A stretch of DNA of 64,000 bases from an uncultured Prevotella sp. (GTDB lineage: Bacteria; Bacteroidota; Bacteroidia; Bacteroidales; Bacteroidaceae), in assembly GCA_937895845.1 (NCBI GenBank), contig CALBLK010000042.1:1-64000 (forward strand). The letters are read 5' to 3'. This document shows, in pieces, positions 53,280-61,906 of the stretch (the first letter of the stretch is position 1; each line of letters opens with the position of its first letter). The notes below the pieces were generated by a model. It was given only the letters and a program-made list of their open reading frames with translations. It did no database searches and was not told where the DNA came from. A program made the translations under genes and the position numbers.

Positions 53280-53347
53280 AAGTGCGGCGTGCCGCAGGCA
53301 GGAGACAGTCATTTGACTTGTGCTCCTGCCTGCGGCACGCCGCACTT
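53280..53347 (-). terminator. 25-bp perfect hairpin between porZ and nadA
   Basis: Arms 53280-53304 and 53323-53347 are exact reverse complements around an 18-nt loop. On the minus strand the hairpin is followed by TTTCC after AAAGU pairing, so it most likely ends the nadA transcript; on the plus strand it lacks a U-tract but could protect the porZ mRNA end. Confidence 0.7.
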
Positions 53348-53390
53348 GCAATGAATGGAGAACGGGCGGCGGGGTGGGGCAGGGCAGGGC

Positions 53391-54386
53391 CTACCTGCTC
53401 AGCTCCAGCATGCGCTGGATGGGCTTGACCGCCTGGCGGGCCACAGCGGGGTCGACATCGACCACAGGCCACTCATAACGGAGCGCGTTGTAGAGCTTCA
53501 GCATCGTGTTCATCTTCATGTACTGGCACTCGTTGCACGAGCAGCCCACGGAGCCCTCGCTCACCTCGGGGGGCACGGGGTGGAACACCGCTGAGGGGCA
53601 CCGGCGCTGCATCTCGTGAAGGATGCCGGCCTCGGTGGCCACGATATACTCGCCTTCAGGGTGGGCCACGGCATAGTCAAGGAGCACGGCCGTCGAGCCA
53701 ACCACATCGGCCATGGCCAGCACAGGGCCCTTGCACTCGGGGTGGGCCAGCACCTTGGCCCCGGGGAACTGCTCCCTTAGCCTGGCAATGCCCTCGACGG
53801 AAAAACGCTCGTGCACGTGGCACCCGCCGTTCCACAGCAGCATCTTGCGCCCCGTGACAGCGTTGATGTAGCTGCCCAGGTTGTAGTCGGGACCGAAGAT
53901 GAGCTTGGCGTCAGGGGGGAACGTGTCGACAATGCGCCTGGCATTGCCGCTGGTCACCACCACGTCGGTGAGCGCCTTGACGGCAGCCGTGGTGTTCACA
54001 TAGCTCACCACCCGGTAGCCCGGGTGCTCCTGCCTGAACTTCCGCAGGTCGCCGGCGCTGCAGCTGTCGGCCAGCGAGCAGCCCGCGTTGAGGTCGGGGA
54101 CCAGCACCAGCCTCTCGGGACTGAGAATCTTGCAGGTCTCGGCCATAAAGTGGACGCCGCACATCACGATGATCTTCGCGTCCGTGTCGGCCGCCTTGCG
54201 CGCCAGGGCCAGCGAGTCGCCGATGAAGTCGGCCACATCCTGGATGTCACCCTGCGTGTAGTAGTGGGCCAGCACAACGGCGTTCTTCTCGCGGCACATC
54301 CGCCTTATCTCCTCCTTGAGGTCGGTTCCAGCGGGCGCCGGCTCGTCAATGAAACCGCGCTCCACCCATTCTTTCTTCGGCACCAT
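53391..54386 (-). CDS. nadA: Quinolinate synthase A
   Basis: A 331-residue [4Fe-4S] enzyme condensing iminoaspartate with DHAP in NAD synthesis. Motifs: AVVLAHYYTQGDIQDVADFIGDSLALAR, VMCGVHFMAETCKIL, DLNAGCSLADSC, NTTAAVKALTDVVVTSGNA, HPECKGPVLAMADVVGST, and SVGCSCNECQYMKMNT. Cluster cysteines are in MAETC-adjacent, HPEC and GCSCNEC segments. Length is normal. nadB and nadC are not beside it. Confidence 0.96.
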   Translation of the reverse strand: MVPKKEWVERGFIDEPAPAGTDLKEEIRRMCREKNAVVLAHYYTQGDIQDVADFIGDSLALARKAADTDAKIIVMCGVHFMAETCKILSPERLVLVPDLNAGCSLADSCSAGDLRKFRQEHPGYRVVSYVNTTAAVKALTDVVVTSGNARRIVDTFPPDAKLIFGPDYNLGSYINAVTGRKMLLWNGGCHVHERFSVEGIARLREQFPGAKVLAHPECKGPVLAMADVVGSTAVLLDYAVAHPEGEYIVATEAGILHEMQRRCPSAVFHPVPPEVSEGSVGCSCNECQYMKMNTMLKLYNALRYEWPVVDVDPAVARQAVKPIQRMLELSR

Positions 54387-54564
54387 ATTCTTATTATCTT
54401 TTATTTTTTCTTTTAAGAGAAATACAATGATGCAGATGATGTGCCGTTAATATGTTGAAAACTTCACGGCATTTTCCTTGCCATTTACGTTTTCCACCCA
54501 CTGTGGCCCGCTGTCAACAGCTGCTGTTAATACTTAGTGGCTCATTTTCAGCCATAACGGCACG

Positions 54565-54761
54565 TTATCCACAATTTGCTATTGTGGTGCAAATATAATA
54601 AGTTTATATCTTTTATCGTCAGGTTTGTGTGGAAATGTTGCTCAAAACCCGCCGATAAGCAGGCTGATATCCCTTGGAAAGGATGGCGGCCGGGACAATG
54701 CGCAACTTGTCCAACGGTTATGCGGCAGTTATCAACAGGGTTATCAACAGGGTTGTGCACA
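54565..54761 (+). other. Cluster of DnaA-box-like sequences
   Basis: TTATCCACA (54565-54573) is a perfect DnaA box. TTATCAACA occurs twice (54729-54737, 54741-54749), followed by TTGTGCACA (54753-54761), the last three at exact 12-bp spacing. Between them is an AT-rich stretch (about 54574-54645). This fits an origin or DnaA-regulated site; the 517-bp gap 54387-54903 has no gene. Confidence 0.5.
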
Positions 54762-54798
54762 CCGCGGAGCGGAGGCATTTATTCACATTTATGTGCCT

Positions 54799-54823
54799 GT
54801 TTCGGCCCGATGACCGATGCGGG
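54799..54823 (+). repeat. Dispersed intergenic element, diverged copy 3
   Basis: TTTCGGCCCGATGACCGAT matches the element at 81-104 except in the middle of the palindrome. Confidence 0.45.
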
Positions 54824-54903
54824 CTGAAGAAAATGTGGGTGCAAAGTGGTGCAAACTCAGATTAAATATGTATTTTTGCAACTGTCGATAAAATGCTGTT
54901 CCG

Positions 54904-56010
54904 ATGATACTACATGTAGCCAACCCCATTTACGACTCCGTATTCAAGTATATTATGGAGGATGAGCGTATAGCAAAGACCGTAATCTCTGCCTTGCTGA
55001 AGAAAGAGGTGACCGGTGTGACCGTGCGCCCGCATGAATATTCTAACACCACCCGCGACTCGCTGTCGATGTTCAGAATAGACTTTGCAGCCCGTGTACG
55101 CGAGGATGACGGCAAGGAGCGGGTGGTGCTGATAGAGTTGCAGAAAACCTGGCTTGACACAGAGACGCTGCGTTTCCGCCAGTATCTCGGCGCACAGTAC
55201 AGCAGCAAGCGCAACATCATGGAAGGCTCCAGGAAAGGGTATGCTTTCCCCATGGTGGCGGTCTACCTGCTCGGCCACCGCGTGGGCAGCATCGACGAGC
55301 CTGTGCTCTATGTCCATCACAAGCCGTACAACTACGAAGGGGCCGTGGTGACCAAGGGAATACCCGACCCCTTTGTAGACAGTTTGGTGCACGACAGTAT
55401 CATTGTGCAGATACCCTTGCTGCACGGCCAGGTGAACAACAGGCTGGAGAAGGTGCTGAGCGTGTTTGACCAGACGAAGAAGGATGCCAACGACACCCAG
55501 GTGCTCAACATAGACGAGACGCGCTATGAAGGCGATGACGACATGATGTATATGCTTCACAGGCTCACCGCAGCCGCAGCTGATTCGGAAATGAGACAGG
55601 ACATGAATGTAGAAGACGAATACTTTTCTGCCATAGAAGACCGTGATACGGCACTGATGAAACGTGACAAGCAGCTTGAGGAGAAGAATGTGCAGCTCAA
55701 GCAGAAGGAAGTGCAAATCCAAGAGAAGGAAGTGCAAATCCAAGAGAAAGACGCGCAGCTTGAGCAGAAGGACGCGCAGCTTGAGCAGAAAGAAGTGCAA
55801 ATCCAAGAGAAAGATGCGCAGCTTGAGCAGAAGGACGCGCAGCTTGAGCAGAAGGACGCGCAGCTTGAGCAGAAGGACGCGCAGCTTGAGCAGAAGGACG
55901 CGCAGCTTCGGCAGATAGTGGCAAGCATGAGTGCAAACGGCTTGAATATGGACAGCATAGCCAGGCTAACCGGGCTGACGGCTGAGCAGACCCGGAAATT
56001 ATTGGGATAA
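54904..56010 (+). CDS. Rpn/PD-(D/E)XK nuclease family transposase-like protein with heptad tail
   Basis: A 368-residue protein. The N-terminal part (about 1-215) is a PD-(D/E)XK nuclease-like domain of the Rpn/YhgA (PDDEXK_2) group: NPIYDSVFKYIMEDERIAKTVISALL, then FRIDFAARVREDDGKERVVLIELQKTW with the Asp and the ELQK core, and QYLGAQYSSKR. Residues about 257-337 are eleven QLEQKDA-like heptads, and the end (NGLNMDSIARLTGLTAEQTRKLLG) is a small helix-turn-helix-like tail common in this family. Rpn proteins are DNA endonucleases thought to spread by recombination; a toxin or defence role has been proposed. Base composition is lower in GC than the neighbours. Confidence 0.85.
   Translation: MILHVANPIYDSVFKYIMEDERIAKTVISALLKKEVTGVTVRPHEYSNTTRDSLSMFRIDFAARVREDDGKERVVLIELQKTWLDTETLRFRQYLGAQYSSKRNIMEGSRKGYAFPMVAVYLLGHRVGSIDEPVLYVHHKPYNYEGAVVTKGIPDPFVDSLVHDSIIVQIPLLHGQVNNRLEKVLSVFDQTKKDANDTQVLNIDETRYEGDDDMMYMLHRLTAAAADSEMRQDMNVEDEYFSAIEDRDTALMKRDKQLEEKNVQLKQKEVQIQEKEVQIQEKDAQLEQKDAQLEQKEVQIQEKDAQLEQKDAQLEQKDAQLEQKDAQLEQKDAQLRQIVASMSANGLNMDSIARLTGLTAEQTRKLLG
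55671..55914 (+). repeat. 21-bp coding tandem repeats (heptad array)
   Basis: Eleven to twelve 21-bp units, mostly cagcttgagcagaaggacgc-type with some variants (caaatccaagagaaggaag), encode QLEQKDA/QIQEKEV heptads. Units are identical enough to recombine or slip without breaking the frame. Confidence 0.9.
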
Positions 56011-56078
56011 CTTTCAGTGGCGTTTTTATAATCACACAATCAGTTTTACTGTAAGGACAAATACCTGTTATACGTACG

Positions 56079-58724
56079 ATGGCAAGCAAAGAGCAGGAGC
56101 TAACTCCGATGATGCGGCAGTTCTATGACCTGAAGGCCAAGCACCCGGACGCCTTGATGCTGTTCCGCTGCGGTGACTTCTATGAAACATACTGTGAGGA
56201 TGCTGTCACGGCATCGAAGATTCTGGGCATCACGCTGACACGCCGCAACAAGGGCGGCACGGAGATGGCGGGCTTCCCTCACCATGCACTCGACACCTAC
56301 CTGCCCAAGCTGGTGAGAGCGGGCCGGCGTGTGGCCATCTGCGACCAGCTGGAAGACCCCAAGCTGGCCAAGAAGCTGGTGAAGCGGGGAATCACCGAGC
56401 TGGTGACACCCGGAGTGGCTATGAGCGACAATGTGCTCAACTACAAGGAAAACAACTTTCTGGCGGCGGTGCATTTCGCAACGTTGGGCGGAAAGCAGCG
56501 TGAAAAGATGGTTTGTGGCGTGGCTTTCCTTGACATATCTACGGGTGAGTTCCTCACCGGCGAGGGCCCGGCCGACTATGTGGAGAAGCTCATCAGCAAC
56601 TTCCAGCCCAAGGAGGTGGTCTACGAGCGCGGGTTCAAGGACGAGTTCGAGCGCTGCTTTGGCAACAAGACATTCACTTTCGAGCTTGACGACTGGGTGT
56701 TTGTCGAGCAGACAGCGCGGCAGAAGCTGCTCAAGCATTTCGGCGTGAAGAGCCTCAAGGGCTTTGGCGTTGACCGGCTGCACTTCGGCGTGACAGCCGC
56801 GGGGGCTATCCTGCAATACCTGGAGATGACCCAGCACACGCAGATAGGCCACATCACTTCGCTGGCACGCATTGACGAGGAGCGCTATGTGCGCATGGAC
56901 CGCTTCACCGTGCGCAGCCTGGAGCTGGTGCAGCCGATGCAGGATGACGGCGGGTCGCTGCTCACGGTCATCGACCGCACAGTGTCACCCATGGGCGGAA
57001 GGCTGCTGCGGCGCTGGCTGCTCTTTCCGCTCAAGGAACTCAAGCCCATCGGCGAGCGGCTTGACGTGGTCGACACTTTCTTCGGCAACCCCGGGTTGCG
57101 CCAGAGCCTTGACGAGCAGCTGCGCCTCATAGGCGACCTGGAGCGCATCGTCTCCAAGGTGGCCGTAGGGCGGGTGTCGCCGCGCGAGGTGGTGCAGCTC
57201 AGGGTGGCGCTGGAGGCCATGGCGCGCATCAGGGCCGCGTGTGAGTCGGCAGACAGCCCGGTGCTGCGCCGCATGGGCGGGCAGGTGTGCCTGTGCGAGG
57301 CTGTGCGCGACCGCATAGGCCGCGAGGTGCGCGAGGACTCGCCGCAGCTGGTGAGCAAGGGGGGCGTTATCAAGGACGGCTTCAATGCCGAGCTTGACGA
57401 GCTCAGGCAGATGGCCTACAACGGCAAGGACTACCTGCTGAAGATCCAGGAGCGCGAGAGCCGGCAGACGGGCATCGCCAGCCTGAAGATAGGCTACAAC
57501 AACGTGTTCGGCTACTACCTCGAGGTGCGCAATATGTACAAGGAAAAGGTGCCGGCCGACTGGGTGCGCAAGCAGACACTGGCCCAGGCCGAACGCTACA
57601 TCACCCAGGAGCTCAAGGAGTATGAGGAGAAGATTCTCGGCGCCGAAGACCGCATCCTGGCCCTGGAGACCAGTCTCTTTGCCGACCTGGTGGCATCCAT
57701 GCAGGAGTTTATCCCGCAGATACAGATTGACGCCAGCCTGGTGGCACGGCTTGACTGTTTGCTGTCGTTTGCCAAGGTGGCCGCCGAGCGCAACTATGTG
57801 AGACCCGTGGTTGACGACAGCCAGGTGATTGACATCAGCGAGGGGCGCCACCCGGTCATTGAGACCCAGCTGCCCGTTGGCGAGCGTTTTGTGCCCAACA
57901 GCATCGAGCTGGACTGCGAAAACCAGCAAATCATGATGATCACCGGCCCCAACATGGCCGGAAAGTCGGCCCTGCTGCGCCAGACAGCCCTCATCGTGCT
58001 GATGGCCCAGGTGGGCTGCTTCGTGCCGGCAGAAAGCGCGAGAATAGGCCTGGTGGACAAGATTTTCACCCGTGTGGGCGCCAGCGACAACATCGCGCTT
58101 GGCGAGTCTACCTTTATGGTAGAGATGACCGAGGCGGCCAGCATCCTCAACAATGTGACGCCGCGGTCGCTGGTGCTCTTCGACGAGCTTGGCCGCGGCA
58201 CCAGCACCTATGACGGCATTTCCATCGCGTGGGCCATCGTGGAGTATCTCCACGAGCACGCCAAGGCGCGCGCGCGCACCCTCTTCGCCACCCACTACCA
58301 CGAGCTCAACGAGATGGAAAAGACGTTCAAGCGCATACGCAACTACAATGTGAGCGTGAAGGAGGTCGACGGCAAGGTGATCTTCCTGCGCAAGCTGGCG
58401 CGCGGAGGCTCTGAACACTCGTTCGGCATCCATGTGGCCGAGATTGCCGGCATGCCCAAGAGCATCGTGAAGAGGGCCACTGCCATTCTCAGGCAGCTGG
58501 AGGCCGACAACGCGCAGGTGGGCCGCTCGGCGCGCCCTGTGGATGCCATCTCGCAGAGCCGCGAGGGCGTGCAGCTCTCGTTCTTCCAGCTGGATGACCC
58601 TGTGCTGTGCCAGATACGCGACGAGATACTCGAACTTGACATCAACAACCTCACCCCGATGGAGGCGCTCAACAAGCTCAACGACATCAAGACCATCGTT
58701 GGCGGCAAGTCAGACCGCCACTAA
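56079..58724 (+). CDS. mutS: DNA mismatch repair protein MutS
   Basis: An 881-residue mismatch sensor. The N-terminal mismatch-binding domain includes DALMLFRCGDFYETYCEDA (the Phe-x-Glu wedge as CGDFYETY), followed by connector, lever and clamp domains, and the C-terminal ATPase with Walker A GPNMAGKSALLRQ, Walker B LVLFDELGRGTSTYDG and the THYHEL switch. Length is normal for MutS1. Its stop codon overlaps the stop of the convergent glycosyltransferase gene. A spontaneous array change in the neighbouring heptad gene is the kind of event MutS counters. Confidence 0.97.
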   Translation: MASKEQELTPMMRQFYDLKAKHPDALMLFRCGDFYETYCEDAVTASKILGITLTRRNKGGTEMAGFPHHALDTYLPKLVRAGRRVAICDQLEDPKLAKKLVKRGITELVTPGVAMSDNVLNYKENNFLAAVHFATLGGKQREKMVCGVAFLDISTGEFLTGEGPADYVEKLISNFQPKEVVYERGFKDEFERCFGNKTFTFELDDWVFVEQTARQKLLKHFGVKSLKGFGVDRLHFGVTAAGAILQYLEMTQHTQIGHITSLARIDEERYVRMDRFTVRSLELVQPMQDDGGSLLTVIDRTVSPMGGRLLRRWLLFPLKELKPIGERLDVVDTFFGNPGLRQSLDEQLRLIGDLERIVSKVAVGRVSPREVVQLRVALEAMARIRAACESADSPVLRRMGGQVCLCEAVRDRIGREVREDSPQLVSKGGVIKDGFNAELDELRQMAYNGKDYLLKIQERESRQTGIASLKIGYNNVFGYYLEVRNMYKEKVPADWVRKQTLAQAERYITQELKEYEEKILGAEDRILALETSLFADLVASMQEFIPQIQIDASLVARLDCLLSFAKVAAERNYVRPVVDDSQVIDISEGRHPVIETQLPVGERFVPNSIELDCENQQIMMITGPNMAGKSALLRQTALIVLMAQVGCFVPAESARIGLVDKIFTRVGASDNIALGESTFMVEMTEAASILNNVTPRSLVLFDELGRGTSTYDGISIAWAIVEYLHEHAKARARTLFATHYHELNEMEKTFKRIRNYNVSVKEVDGKVIFLRKLARGGSEHSFGIHVAEIAGMPKSIVKRATAILRQLEADNAQVGRSARPVDAISQSREGVQLSFFQLDDPVLCQIRDEILELDINNLTPMEALNKLNDIKTIVGGKSDRH

Positions 58725-59716
58725 GGGCGGCGGTACACCCTGTGGACAGTGCTGCATACCCTGCACAGGCTGCGGAAGCCCACAGCCCTGAACAGCCGCA
58801 GCTTGGGCGGGGTGATGGCGCACACGCGGGCCACGGCGCCGAGCTGGCTGGCAAACTGCCTGTGGTCGACAAGCTGCCCCGACAGCTCGTAGACAAGCAC
58901 CATCAGGTTGAGCGTGTCGGCCAGATAGGTCTGCAGCGGCCCGCTGTATTTCCTGATGTCGCCGTCGCTCTCGCCGAACAGCCGGAACAGCCTGTCCAGA
59001 ACCGTCCTGTGGCACTCGTACAGCTGCATGACTTCATGGGCGCCGGCTCTGCTGGTGATGCCGGCCCTGTTCCAGTAGTACAGGTACATCCCCCTGTCGG
59101 TTGTGCGGACAACCGGCGACAGACAGTCTCCGCCGCCGTCTGGCGGCAGTAGCCCGATGAGGCGCGGCGTGGTGGCCGCATCCTCGAAGAGCCTCCCCTT
59201 CGGAAAGCGCACGCGGTCGAACAGGCTGCGCCTGAACACCTTGTTCCAGGCGTAAGTGTGGCGGAAGGCGCGCTCGGCCATCCAGTAGTCCACGGCACTG
59301 GCATACTCCCTCGGGGAGAAGGTGAGCAGGCGCTCCTTCCGCCTGTGCCCTATCCACTCCCTGGCAGGGTATTCGAGAATGTCGGTCCCGGGGTGGCGCT
59401 CCAGCTCGCCGGCCAGCGCCTGCAGGGTGCCCGGCGCAATGGCGTCGTCGCTGTCGACAAAGGTCACATACTCGCCCCTTGCCCTTGCAATGCCGGCGTT
59501 GCGCGCATCGCTCAGCCCGCCGTTGGCCTTGTGAACCACGCTCACGCGGCTGTCGTGTGCGGCGTAGCTGTCACACAGGGCAGGGCTGCCGTCGGGCGAC
59601 CCGTCATCGACAAGAACAGCCTCGAAGTCGGCAAACGTCTGCCCAAGCACGCTCTCCATGCAGCGGGCCAGCGTGTCCTGCGTGTTGTACACGGGAATGA
59701 CAATGCTCAGTTTCAT
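58721..59716 (-). CDS. Family 2 glycosyltransferase
   Basis: A 331-residue GT-A enzyme: LSIVIPVYNTQDTLARCMESVLGQTF, DDGSPDGSPALCDSYA, NGGLSDARNAGIARARGEYVTFVDSDDAIAPG (nucleotide and DxD motifs). Such enzymes add sugars to surface polysaccharides or glycoproteins. The C-terminal third contains cysteine-bearing helices (FRSLCRVCSTVHRVY). A TACTTTTG box (59725-59732) lies 8 nt before the ATG, so its transcript would be nearly leaderless. Its last codon overlaps the mutS stop. Confidence 0.88.
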   Translation of the reverse strand: MKLSIVIPVYNTQDTLARCMESVLGQTFADFEAVLVDDGSPDGSPALCDSYAAHDSRVSVVHKANGGLSDARNAGIARARGEYVTFVDSDDAIAPGTLQALAGELERHPGTDILEYPAREWIGHRRKERLLTFSPREYASAVDYWMAERAFRHTYAWNKVFRRSLFDRVRFPKGRLFEDAATTPRLIGLLPPDGGGDCLSPVVRTTDRGMYLYYWNRAGITSRAGAHEVMQLYECHRTVLDRLFRLFGESDGDIRKYSGPLQTYLADTLNLMVLVYELSGQLVDHRQFASQLGAVARVCAITPPKLRLFRAVGFRSLCRVCSTVHRVYRRP

Positions 59717-59724
59717 CCTTGCAA

Positions 59725-59732
59725 AAGTACAA
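59725..59732 (-). promoter_or_regulatory. -7 box next to the glycosyltransferase start
   Basis: TACTTTTG on the minus strand, ending 8 nt before the ATG at 59716; no TTTG at the usual spacing. The rest of the gap to 59899 is AT-rich without recognisable features. Confidence 0.5.
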
Positions 59733-59899
59733 ATATCTGTGCCATAGTAGAAATACTATCATTTCCAGAATGAGTCAGATATACATTCATAATGTCGCTT
59801 CTTTATTATTTCAGGAGTGTTGTCCACTGATGGAAACTCTTCTGCAATTTCACCAGAAAGACAGTACAGCAGTTTTTCTCCAAGCTGTTCAGCGTAACT

Positions 59900-60814
59900 T
59901 CACCTGAGCGCTTTTTCGTACCAATTGATCAAATCATTTTCTGTAACAATACTTTGAATGTGGCTTCTCCAACCTATTTGACTAAGAAGAGAAACTATCA
60001 CATCTTTCTCTGCATCTTTGCAAACAATAACAATTCGGTCGCTTGAAACACTATTTACAATGCTCTCCGCTAGAGAAATATCTAAACTTAAATGTTTAAT
60101 TTGAATAGCTGGTCCCCAATTAGAATATATGTCAAGACCTCTATCGGCAGCATTGGTTACACCAATGCGATAAACCCTTGCTTCTTGTATATGTTGCGGA
60201 GTTGAGCAATCCAGACACATTACTTTTAGTGTAAAGTCTTCAAATTCTTTCAGTAGAGGATAAGCATCCTCTTTTACCGTAATTTCAACTTCAAGATTCA
60301 TCGCATCAACCAGCGTTGAGAATAAAGCATATACGATAATCTCGTAAATTTTATCAAGGCTTCTTTTTAAGCCAGGTTCGTTCCAAAATGAGTCTATGAA
60401 CTTCTTAACCTCAAACGTGTCTACTCTTGCATCCAAGCAATAAGACAACGCATTAGACAATTGTTCATGCTTGTTGTCAAATTTACTGTATATATATGCC
60501 TCTACAGCTCCATTCGTTCTACGGTTCTCTTTGCCAAGAGCATACAAGACAGCAGGAGGAGTTGCATTGTCATTGAACAAGTCATCTTGGAATCGGGCAC
60601 TGCTTGTGCTCACCCTGCCAAGCAGTATAACAGACATTTCATCCCTCCATTTTTTGCTCCTTGTTCGATAATCCTCTAAAGACAAAAGGTTTATATCTTT
60701 ATACACCCTGTCTCTGTAAAGAATTTCTGCTACTTGTATAGGTTTGTACAGGTGTATTCTGGACTTCTTGATTACATTGTCCAAGGCGGTTTTTGCTTGC
60801 TCTCTTGTTATCAT
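59900..60814 (-). CDS. HaeII-family type II restriction endonuclease (probable)
   Basis: A 304-residue protein starting in an ATGA overlap with the DNA methyltransferase gene. Its N-terminus (AKTALDNVIKKSRIHLYKPIQVAEILYRDRV) resembles the HaeII restriction endonuclease family as I remember it, and a nuclease-like core may lie around DIYSNWGPAIQIKHL. HaeII cuts RGCGCY; the specificity here is an inference from family and from the C5-methyltransferase partner. AT-rich against the host, as expected for an acquired restriction system. Confidence 0.7.
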   Translation of the reverse strand: MITREQAKTALDNVIKKSRIHLYKPIQVAEILYRDRVYKDINLLSLEDYRTRSKKWRDEMSVILLGRVSTSSARFQDDLFNDNATPPAVLYALGKENRRTNGAVEAYIYSKFDNKHEQLSNALSYCLDARVDTFEVKKFIDSFWNEPGLKRSLDKIYEIIVYALFSTLVDAMNLEVEITVKEDAYPLLKEFEDFTLKVMCLDCSTPQHIQEARVYRIGVTNAADRGLDIYSNWGPAIQIKHLSLDISLAESIVNSVSSDRIVIVCKDAEKDVIVSLLSQIGWRSHIQSIVTENDLINWYEKALR

Positions 60815-61821
60815 GACCTTTTGCTTGATTCAAATTGTTTTAATGCATTTATCATTTGGTTTGCAACTGCTTTTATTACTGGTACGGCAACAGAATTTCC
60901 TGTCTGGTGTTTTATCTGGCTGTAAGGGACAACAATTTTGAAATCATCTGGAAAACCTTGTATCCTTAGCATTTCCCTCTCAGTCGGTCTTCGCTCGTCA
61001 TTGATGAGAATATAATTTGCAGACGCACCCGCCCTTAGGCACGAGGAATATGGATGAGGGGTGATGCTTCCCGCCATGTTTTCATGAGAAATGTATGGCT
61101 TAGGGTAGTTCGGGTCTTTCAGACGCATAAGTCTTGATTCTCTTATGCTGTCTTTCACATAATATTTCTCGTCAACACCGGTTTCAAGTATGTCTTTCAG
61201 TGTCTTTCTGCGTGATGCGGGAAGAGGGTCAGGGAAAGAGAATGGAACATTGTCTTTAAACCCGACAATAATAATCCTTTCCCGCTTTTGAGGTACCCCA
61301 TAGTCCAAGGCATTCAACACTTTGGCATATACGGAATATCCCAAGGCCTCAAGGTGGCTTCTGATAACCTTGAATGTGTTTCCCTTGTCATGTGCAGTTA
61401 GATTTCTAACGTTTTCCAACATAAAGGCTTTTGGCTTTTTTTCCCTTAAAATTCTTTCAATTTCAAAGAAAAGAGTACCACAGGTTTCATTCTCGAATCC
61501 CTCTTTCTTGCCTATGATGGAGAATGCTTGGCATGGGAAACCTCCAAGAAGGATGTCAAAGTCAGGAATGTCCTTGGCTGCTATTTTAGTGATGTCGCCT
61601 GACGGATGCTCTCCAAAGTTTGCTTCATAAGTCTTGCAGGCGTTCTCGTCAAATTCGGACGAGAACACACAGTGTCCCCCGGCAGATTCAAATCCCAGTC
61701 TGATGCCACCAATTCCAGCAAACAGGTCTATAAAGTTAAAGTTGTTCCAGTTCATGTGCCTATCAGCAGTTTTGCTTGCAAAATCCCTTTCAGAAAGGGT
61801 GGGCAAGTCCTTTTTGTCCAT
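60811..61821 (-). CDS. DNA (cytosine-5-)-methyltransferase
   Basis: A 336-residue modification enzyme with the C5-methyltransferase motifs in order: I FIDLFAGIGGIRLGFE (about 30-46), IV GGFPCQAFSIIG with the catalytic Cys (near 100), VI MLENVRNL, VIII VPQKRERIIIVG, and X TGNSVAVPVIKAVANQM. The variable target-recognition region lies about 215-285. It protects the host from the coupled endonuclease (ATGA overlap at 60811-60814). The pair is an AT-rich island between a glycosyltransferase and lipid-type genes. No clear TAnnTTTG box was found upstream. Confidence 0.93.
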   Translation of the reverse strand: MDKKDLPTLSERDFASKTADRHMNWNNFNFIDLFAGIGGIRLGFESAGGHCVFSSEFDENACKTYEANFGEHPSGDITKIAAKDIPDFDILLGGFPCQAFSIIGKKEGFENETCGTLFFEIERILREKKPKAFMLENVRNLTAHDKGNTFKVIRSHLEALGYSVYAKVLNALDYGVPQKRERIIIVGFKDNVPFSFPDPLPASRRKTLKDILETGVDEKYYVKDSIRESRLMRLKDPNYPKPYISHENMAGSITPHPYSSCLRAGASANYILINDERRPTEREMLRIQGFPDDFKIVVPYSQIKHQTGNSVAVPVIKAVANQMINALKQFESSKRS

Positions 61822-61882
61822 AATCGGTAACAGGGCGATATGCCTTGAAGTTTGTTAAGCCCGACTGTGCGGAGTTTGCTCA

Positions 61883-61906
61883 CCACCTGCCGGGTGGGCT
61901 TTTTTC
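61883..61906 (+). terminator. Small hairpin with U-tract near the end of the PAP2 gene
   Basis: CCACC/GGTGG stem followed by GCTTTTTTC on the plus strand, overlapping the minus-strand PAP2 stop codon. No plus-strand gene reaches it, so it may be a remnant of the sequence interrupted by the restriction island. Confidence 0.3.

Noticed and set aside
55671..55914. CRISPR-like or non-coding tandem repeat
   Set aside because: The 21-bp units stay in frame as heptads of one protein.
61883..61906. Insertion-sequence end or att site flanking the restriction island
   Set aside because: No matching repeat or inverted repeat was found on the other side (about 59717-59899).
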